Shown: positions 57,041 to 64,000 of the stretch, in pieces
Layout: each line of letters opens with the position of its first letter
How positions within the stretch are numbered: position 1 is the stretch's first letter
Origin: Sciurus carolinensis
Lineage: Eukaryota > Chordata > Mammalia > Rodentia > Sciuridae
DNA: 64,000 bases
Direction of reading: 5' to 3'
Assembly: GCF_902686445.1 (NCBI RefSeq)
Contig: NW_025920105.1
Location: 1,129,120 to 1,193,119 of the forward strand
The notes under the pieces: model-generated
Databases searched by the model: none
The model's input: the letters and a program-made list of their open reading frames with translations, nothing else
Told to the model about the DNA's origin: nothing
Position numbers and translations under genes: made by a program

Positions 57041-58560
57041 GTGTATAATTAAGAATCTGTTTAGAATTGGTCAGCATAGGCGAAGTGACCTAGATTTGCA
57101 ATGGCAGTGAGAATTTGAAGGTCTGATGTTATCTTGCTGTCAGTCAAAAGTCAGGAGGTGGAGCTGGGTGGGACTCTTGGGATCCTTCTCTGGGACACTA
57201 CCCCCATGAAAATTGGATTTCAGGAGAGAGACAACATGCCTATCTCTGAGAGGACCTATTGTGTCCCTTGAGAATGTCCCCTTTCCCATTTTCTATTCCT
57301 TCAGTAAACTCATTCCCATTACTCTGAGGAACATGTTCAAAATCTTTCTGATTGATTGTAAGAATCAGAGTTGGAAGTGTGGTTCTTCATGCTGCCTCTC
57401 TTTCCCAGAAGGCTCTGCTTCTGTAATACAGACCACAGTGTATATCAGCCCTAGAAGAGGTACTAATTCTAGAACTGCTTCAGAACTACTGTGTGAATTA
57501 GAGTCAGTTCCAGCACCTCCCAGACACCATCTTCACTTCCAATTGTACAGCCAGAGTCCTGGAGGTCCTACCATCCACCATAGCATCAGCCCCAAAGCTA
57601 GACCCTGCACCACCTTCAGCACTAACTTCTTGGCTGTTTCTCCATTTAATGGCAGCTATTTCATTTTTATTTTCTTTTCTCTTTCATATTCTTTAGTTTA
57701 TTATAATTTATGCTTACATTTTTGTGTAAAGCAGCATATAATCTTGTAAACATTTTAAATCATCTTAATTTGCACTAGTTAAGGTCATTCACTGTATTCA
57801 CAATACTGTCCTGCTATGAGGTCTACCTCCAGCCTCAGCTCTGAAGAAAGTGCAAGACCTAGATCCATATGCAGAAGTGAAAGAATGTAAAGCAGTCTCA
57901 GAGTTAGAAGTCTTTGCTATTAGATGTGTCATCACTGTCAGTAGTCATTGAGATAGAGCCAGTCCACAACCATCTTTTGCTGAATATCAGGAACTACAGT
58001 CTGCTCTGCAACAGCAGCTGAGGAGAGCCCATGACAGCACAGATCATTCACACCTTGTGGAGCTGCAGTAAGCTTGACTACTGAGCAGCCCTGCTAAAAA
58101 GTGCTCTACCTATAAAGCTGAAACTGAGTGTTTAGACAGGCTTGTCAACTGCCCTGAAGCCTGAACTAGTTTTAAGTCGACTGTATAGAAGAGTCTAAGA
58201 CCAGCACAGGGACCAACCACCTGGATAGCTGGATTCAACTCTAGCAGGTTGCTTAACATGAGCAATAGAAAGTCCAGTGGTCCATTTTCAGAATACAGCA
58301 TTTAACTTTAAACATAAAATGACTTGGGGTGTAAGAAAGGCAGCTGGAGGGGAGAGTAAGATGAAGAGTTCGAAGCAGTTAACAATGGAGTACTAAGAAT
58401 CAGGGCTCCTTGACAAACAGAAGTGAGAAGCATCCCCCACACCCTTGACCAACAGAAATACACTGGAAAAGGAACTCAATCCAAGGGGACTACCATCATA
58501 AGATATCAAAGGGAGTTGGGAAAAATTAAAGGTATATTTCATTTAAAAAATTTTAGGAAT
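57041..58560. other. Unassigned sequence, possible LTR relic at the left
   Basis: Contains the longest frame not explained by L1 (57213-57749 +, 178 codons), with a hydrophobic C-terminus but no domain I know. The stretch 57240-57420 (CCCATTTTCTATTCCTTCAGTAAACTCATTCCC) has the feel of an LTR U5 region with a degraded AATAAA, but no ends were found. Confidence 0.3.
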
Positions 58561-58564
58561 CGAT

Positions 58565-58675
58565 AGAACTTTATTTTATTTATTTATTTACCTGTGGTGC
58601 TGAGAATTGAACCCAGTGCCTCACACATGCCAGAACAGGACTCTACCACTAAGCCATGACCCAGTCTGGTATATT
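58565..58675 (-). mobile_element. ID-type SINE, minus strand
   Basis: A (TTTA)n tail, then CTGTGGTGCTGAGAATTGAACCCAGTGCCTCACACATG...CTACCACTAAGCCATGACCCAGTC, the complement of an ID unit. Confidence 0.82.
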
Positions 58676-59029
58676 TCTTTTGATAACTCAATGGGAGACT
58701 AAAAAGTAGAGGCAATGTTGTAAAGATTATGCACCCATTAGTACTCAGCCAACCGGGAGCTGGGGGAGAATCTTTGAACCCTAGGGGGTAAGAGGCTTGC
58801 TTTACCCAATCTGTGTATCCCTGATCATGAGGCAACAGATCTTGCAAGACTGTCATTAAAATAATTGCTAAAACTTTTGTCTGTTAGTCCATTCTCTGGG
58901 CTTGGCCAGGTGAGCATATTTCTCACACTTAATGCCAGCTCCTGAGATACACCCAGTACCCACTCCAGTGCTGGAGCAGCTCTTTGTCTCCTTTGGATAT
59001 TCTTTTCCAATTTTAATTATTTCTGGTTT

Positions 59030-59325
59030 TTTTCCTGTTATGTATCTTGTTTTGACTACTAAGTTCAAAAGGATAGGGATTGAGTCATTTGAAGTTGTAC
59101 AGTTTGGAGGCATTAGATGCACAAATGGTGTGATGCGTCCATCACCACTGTCTAATTGGAGAACATTTAATCTCCAAACTCAGATGTCCCTTGCCACCAG
59201 TCACTCCCCACTCCCCACAACTCACCTTGAAAATCATTCATCTCTTCACCTCTGGATTTCTCTCAATGGCCTGTGGACCCCTCATGAGCACCACTCATGC
59301 TCCCTTTGTTCTTCCCCACAGAACT
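59030..59325 (-). mobile_element. Old L1 (L1M-type) 3' UTR fragment
   Basis: GTTGTACAGTTTGGAGGCATTAGATGCACA...CATCACCACTGTCTAATTGGAGAACATTT is the minus-strand layout of ancient mammal-wide L1M 3' ends. Highly diverged. The 145-codon + frame across it is not a gene that I recognise. Confidence 0.5.
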
Positions 59326-60600
59326 CAATTTGCCAACTAACCCTAATATTCACTGTGATGTTATCCTGAAGACATGACACACCCATGGGAAATGTCAGAC
59401 TTGGAGGTAGCTTAACCTCCCCTCAGATAAAGTAAGGTAACTTGAGTTTAGGAAGGGAAGCTTCTTTCTGGTCTCTGTCATGGAACATCCATGGGGCCAT
59501 CTTGCTCAAGGTCTGTCTGACTGGTGGCTAAGTATTTAAGACTGGAGTGCACCAGGTCCTCCAGGTGACTTCTGCCACCTACCAGACCAGACCACTGAAG
59601 ACACAAGTTTCACCTGAACCTCTCCTGTTTCATGGCATAACATCCAACAGAAATCAGGTTACTGTAGCCCATTTGAGACACGGGTGGCCAAAGGTGTCCT
59701 CTGTGATATGGGAACAGGGAGACATATTGACTATGACCAAGGAGCACTACCAAAATCCTGGGGACCATAGTGATCCCAAGCTCTCTCTCAATAAAATTCT
59801 GTCACAACTTCCTAATGAAAAAGATGAACACCTGTGTCTATGGACACCCAGACTACCCACTCATGCAGAGGTCCAACTGTGAAAAGCTGATGCTTCCAGG
59901 TGACTGCTAGGCTTTAAAATGCAGACCAGAACCAGTAGCAGCTCTCACTTTCCTGTTCTTTCACAAACTCAGGGTCAGACTGTCTGTTAGCATCAGTGAC
60001 ACTGCTGTCATGTTCAGTGTGCCTTTGGCTGACACTTCCAGATCCAAAGGGCAGGAGAGTCACACATTTAGTGTCTAGAGTCCCCTTCGGGCCAACAGAA
60101 GGTCACTGCTCACCTTTCCTTTCAAAGCAATCCCTTTCTGGTGTCAGACTTTCCCAAATTCACCCTAGGGTTCTAGGGGATTCTGGGGTCAAATCCTCAT
60201 CCTAAACTGACACCATGTCTGTAGGCACCATGCCCATCTGCATATGCACTGCCTCAGGTTTGCAGCCAAGGTTCCTCACTACTGCCATCCATACAGCAGG
60301 TGGCAGTACTAATCTGTCTGTCTGGCTGCCTGATGAATAAGGCAACACTTGGAGGGCATCCTTATGAGCTGGGAAGCAATGCATTCCTTGGTCTCCTCAC
60401 ACCTCTGTGAGCACATTGCCCCACTCCACTGGAGTTGATCTGGAGCAATCCATGGGGAAATCAGAGAGGTGATATAACCTTCACTGATCTGCCATTGGCT
60501 ACCTGTGTCACCTCTGAGTTCCTCCAGAAAAATCACCAAAGACATTGGGGGAAGGGCTGACCCAGCATCTTCAGATGTGGAAAGGCCCCCACTTCATGCT
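59326..60600. other. Unassigned sequence
   Basis: A 111-codon + frame (59547-59882) and smaller ones on both strands have no recognisable domain. I cannot exclude a decayed repeat or a pseudogene exon. Confidence 0.3.
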
Positions 60601-61330
60601 TTTTTTCTTTTTTTTAAGACATACATGACAGTAGGGTGTGTTTTGACATGTTATACATACAGGCAGTATAACTTATTCTAATTAGGATCCCAGTATTGTG
60701 GTTGTATGTAATGTGGAGTTACACTGGTAATGTATTCATATGAGAGCATAGGAAATTTAAATCCAATTTATTCTATTGTATTTCCAGTTCCCATCATCCC
60801 TTCCTTCTCTTAATTCCTACTTGTCTAATTCAATGAACTTCTATTCTTCATCCCACCCCTAACTGTGCTAGCATCTACATATCAGAGTGAACATTAAACC
60901 CTTGGTTTTATGGGATTGGCCTATTTCACTTAGCATGATAATCTCCAGTTCCATTCATTTACTGGCAAATACCATAATTTCATGTTTCTTTATGGCTGAG
61001 GAATACTCCATTGTGTTTATAAACCACCTTTTCTTTATCCATTCCTCTGTTGTAGGGTACCTAGTTTGATTCCATAGCTTAGCTCTTTTTTAAATTATAT
61101 TTTTTGGTTGTTAGTGTATCTTTCTTTTTATTTATTTATTGGTGATGCTGAGTATCATACCCAGGACCTCACACATGCCAGGCTTTGATCGTGTTGCTAT
61201 AAACATTGATGTGGCTGTGTCACTTTAATATGCTAATGTTAAGTCCCTTGGATATATACTGAGGAGTGGGATATCTGGGTAAAATGTGTCCATGCTGTCT
61301 GGAGGCATTAACTTTTGTGAATTAAGAGAC
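60601..61330 (-). mobile_element. Old L1 3' end, interrupted by a SINE
   Basis: On + it reads an L1 3' UTR complement, then GGCCTATTTCACTTAGCATGATAATCTCCAGTTCCATTC and TTTATGGCTGAGGAATACTCCATTGTG (the complement of the ORF2 end). After the SINE it resumes with CTATAAACATTGATGTGGCTGTGTC and GAGGAGTGGGATATCTGG. Confidence 0.78.
61100..61186 (-). mobile_element. ID-type SINE nested in an old L1
   Basis: The words TTTATTTATTTATTGGTGATGCTGAGTATCATACCCAGGACCTCACACATGCCAGGC are an ID complement, truncated. The old L1 sequence is split here between GCTTAGCTC (about 61085) and GTGTTGCTATAAAC (about 61190). Confidence 0.7.
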
Positions 61331-62812
61331 TGCATGGGAACATCCAATCTGTCTGGTATCTCCTGACAATTGAGCTGCCTGTCCTGTATCTGGAATGTGC
61401 AAATCTGGCTACCAGGGCTCCAAGTTCTGTTTGGCTCAGCACCAAGGATGAGATTACTTCCTGGGGTCCCCTTACCTGGGCCTCTTCCTCACTCAGATCA
61501 CCTCAAATCCCTCTTGTGATGTTGAATTTTTCCCCTCCCCATGACCTGTGTACAGCTTGACATAGTTACACCAACACAGTCTGACTCACCATTCCCAAGC
61601 AGACCTGCTTATAGCCAGAACCCCATCTTTTGGAAGCAGGGATGGGTTCAGACTGGTTCTTCCCTCTTTTCAGGTGTTACCATTGGAAAGTCATTGTGGC
61701 TCTTATAGCCTCCCCAGTCTTCCTGCCTGCTCCCTGGGTGACATTCTAGCATCTATTTCTGAGAATGTGATCATACATGTTTACCCAAAAGTGCCTGTAT
61801 TAATTGGGAAACCCTAAGTCTAGAGACACATGTTTCCAATGCACAAATTTAGAAATAGGACACTAAGAAAATAGGAAAAAATAATAATACCATCAAAGCA
61901 GACCTCAATTCCCAAGGGAAATGTAGGAAAAGTCTCTTCTCTTGACTGCACTTCCACCTCTCCACCATGGGAATACTGAAATGACTGGTTCAGAGATTTA
62001 CTCTCTCTGACATACACCTTCCAATGTTTTCTGTGAGATTTAGAATTGGCCCAGGTACCTCCTCTCATTCTTTGAGGTTGTCACTCCATAAGAACTCCCA
62101 GCTCTCCCAGCCTCCCAGTTGCCAAGGTCTCTAGCCCCTCCCTTATACATGAATCAGATTCAGTGTCTGATTTCTAAGGTAAAAAATTGCCAAATGTCAT
62201 GGAATGTCCAAGCTTAACTAATGGAAAGTCCAAATTCTGTATGTCTCCATTACTCCAGCCCCTCCTTCTCTCACTGCTCTTTCTATCATGCTCTTTGTAG
62301 GAAATTAAGCTGAAATAGCACAAGATTCCCCATGAAATTTCCTAGGAGGAAAAAGTGTAAATAAAGGACAGAAAAGCACTGAGACTTCCTCAAAGTGGAT
62401 CCTGACATTAAAGGACATAAACTCTGAGGCAGATCTTCCCAGCTGACCCTCAGCAAAGGCCACAGTCCCAGCCTCCTGATAGACAATGGGGGCAGAGGCA
62501 CCAACTGAGCTCACCTGAGTTCTGGTGTTCAGAAACTGTAACTTTATCACTGCAGAAGTCAACAGATGATTAGGGAGGTACTGTCATACAGCATGTAACA
62601 GCTAGTGGGTCTTTAGACTCTGCAGCCTGCTTTTCACCCCAGGCTCTTTCCAGCCTCACTGGTATCCTTTCCAATATCCTCCCTGGCAAAAGTCACAAAA
62701 TCTTTCTTGGAACTTGAAGGATTGGCAAAGTGCTCTGCAACAATACCTCTAATTCAGGTCCTCAGACTGCTCTCAGAAGTACCTTCAGAGTTGAGAAAGC
62801 ATCAGTAGGCCA
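61331..62812. other. Unassigned sequence
   Basis: No gene or named repeat recognised. Frames up to 85 codons overlap on the minus strand at 62286-62562 without a domain. Confidence 0.35.
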
Positions 62813-63358
62813 TTGCTATGGGGCACAACTTAAGAACAGCACAATAACCACTGAGAAGTCCAAATTTGAGAGTTCTTATTATGCAGGCCATCTGACTGTC
62901 TCAAACAATGCCCCCCAAAATGGCTAATGGCAGAACATCTCCAATCACAGGGTTGTTCTTATACCAAAAATTACATCAATTATAAGTGTCTGTTGCTATG
63001 ATTTTAAATTACAAACTAACATCATGAGATCATCAACAGAGGGGGAAGTGGGTAACCTAGGTGCAAACTAAAGAATGGTTACTAATAACCACATAATTAC
63101 TGTTTACATGGTACATTGGTTATGAGCAATAGAGATCAAAAGAGATCAATTTTTTATTACATAGGAATTGTCATTTTGTACTGTTAAACATGTCACACTA
63201 AGTAACTGATTATGGGTACAGAGGTGGGGTGTTCCCATGGGAGAAACTTATTTCCTACATAACATGGAGTCTCAGAGCAAAATGGAGTCTGTTTAGTCAT
63301 TTCCCTTATAATCTGGCCCATAACATTCTTATGGAGCCAGATCTGTCAGCCCATCACA
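62813..63358 (-). mobile_element. LTR-like repeat, copy B
   Basis: Aligns with 45651-46216 in the same orientation. The poly(A) signal seen in copy A is degraded here (TTCTTATTATG on +). It keeps ATGGAGTCTCAGAGCAAAATGGAGTCTGTTTAG. Termini uncertain. Confidence 0.62.
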
Positions 63359-64000
63359 GCACGGGTCCAACGGAGACCACCAAAAACTTCTAGGAGCCTA
63401 TGGGACTCTTGGGTCACCTGATACAGACATGGAGATTTGTATAGCAGGAATTTGAAACTTCCAAGTGGTGATGGCTTCTCCACAATGAGCGAATCTAATT
63501 CTACTTCCTGGTGACCAGATCCATGGAAACAGGATCCCACAATCTGCCCTCTTGAGGCTGCTCTTCATTTGTCCCCAGTCCAGTGATGCTTTGAGAAACC
63601 TGGAGACATCTGGTATCATCCAGGCTAGTCCCCTTTCTCATGCAGTGAGCCAAGTCTTGCTGGTGGGAGACTCGAAATTGCCTCCTTGTGCAACTTTCTT
63701 CTTTCCCTGTAACCTTCCCAGTGTCTCCTTTTCTTCTGATTTCCCACTGGCAAGTCAGTATGTAACTAGACAGAGTTAGGCCACTTTATCAACCTGAAAA
63801 GATTGGTATGTGAAGTATTACTCTCAGCTATTCATAAAACCTCAAACCAGATAAACCTCTGAATAACATCTGCATAGAACTGGGTAACAAGAAAATGAAG
63901 ACATGATCAAAAAGTGAGATGTGATTCCTATGTAGTCAAAGAAAATTATTTTATCATCTTTATTACAGAGAAATGTCATATATTATGATAATAACAATCA
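63359..64000. other. Unassigned sequence to window end
   Basis: Short frames of 64-75 codons occur on both strands. None is recognisable. Confidence 0.35.

Overview
This window looks like intergenic mammalian nuclear DNA made mostly of retrotransposon copies. I found no functional host gene, no host exon that I recognise and no bacterial or CRISPR-type feature. The repeat content points to a rodent outside the mouse/rat lineage, most likely a squirrel relative (Sciuridae). The signs are tRNA-Ala-derived ID elements joined to B1-like (7SL-type) units as dimeric SINEs, a private LINE-1 (L1) lineage with relatively young copies, and older mammal-wide elements (MIR, MER5-type hAT, MLT1/MST MaLR LTRs). 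Species is an inference and cannot be fixed from the sequence alone.

Layout. About 1-5,730: an L1 on the + strand (copy 1), old and broken. 5,735-11,770: a remnant of an older L1 ORF2 split by a later full-length L1 (copy 2, +). 11,770-15,100: MIR, an old L1 3' end, two MER5-like hAT elements and two MLT1-like LTRs. 15,107-18,066: a 5'-truncated L1 on the minus strand (copy 3) with a duplicated target site of about 25 bp. 18,600-19,850: an MST-type LTR, MIR, a CT microsatellite and a processed RPL29 pseudogene. 20,000-30,200: thinner DNA with old L1 pieces, SINEs and three LTRs whose ends I could place from TG...CA termini and short target-site duplications. 30,256-36,892: the best-preserved L1 (copy 4, +), with a two-unit 5' promoter array and an apparent 3' transduction. 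37,415-42,448: its close relative in the opposite orientation (copy 5, -), with an internal deletion. 42,600-50,400: LTRs, SINEs, L1 tails and much unassigned sequence. 50,445-57,040: a full-length older L1 (copy 6, +) whose 5' UTR holds about eight units of a ~68-bp tandem repeat. 57,040-64,000: unassigned DNA with an old L1 3' end, SINEs and a second copy of the LTR seen near 46 kb.

How the parts relate. The six large L1s form at least two subfamilies. Copies 1 and 6 share one type of 5' UTR. Copies 2, 4 and 5 share another, built from ~450-460-bp monomers that start with a YY1-like site in copies 4 and 5. Copies 4 and 5 also share a shortened 3' end that coincides with newly formed AATAAA signals. 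All L1 reading frames here carry frameshifts or stops, so none is a complete intact element as written. The most informative observations concern L1 evolution (promoter replacement, 3'-end shortening, transduction, telomere-like repeats in the 3' UTR) rather than a new cellular system; I did not see a convincing novel gene system.
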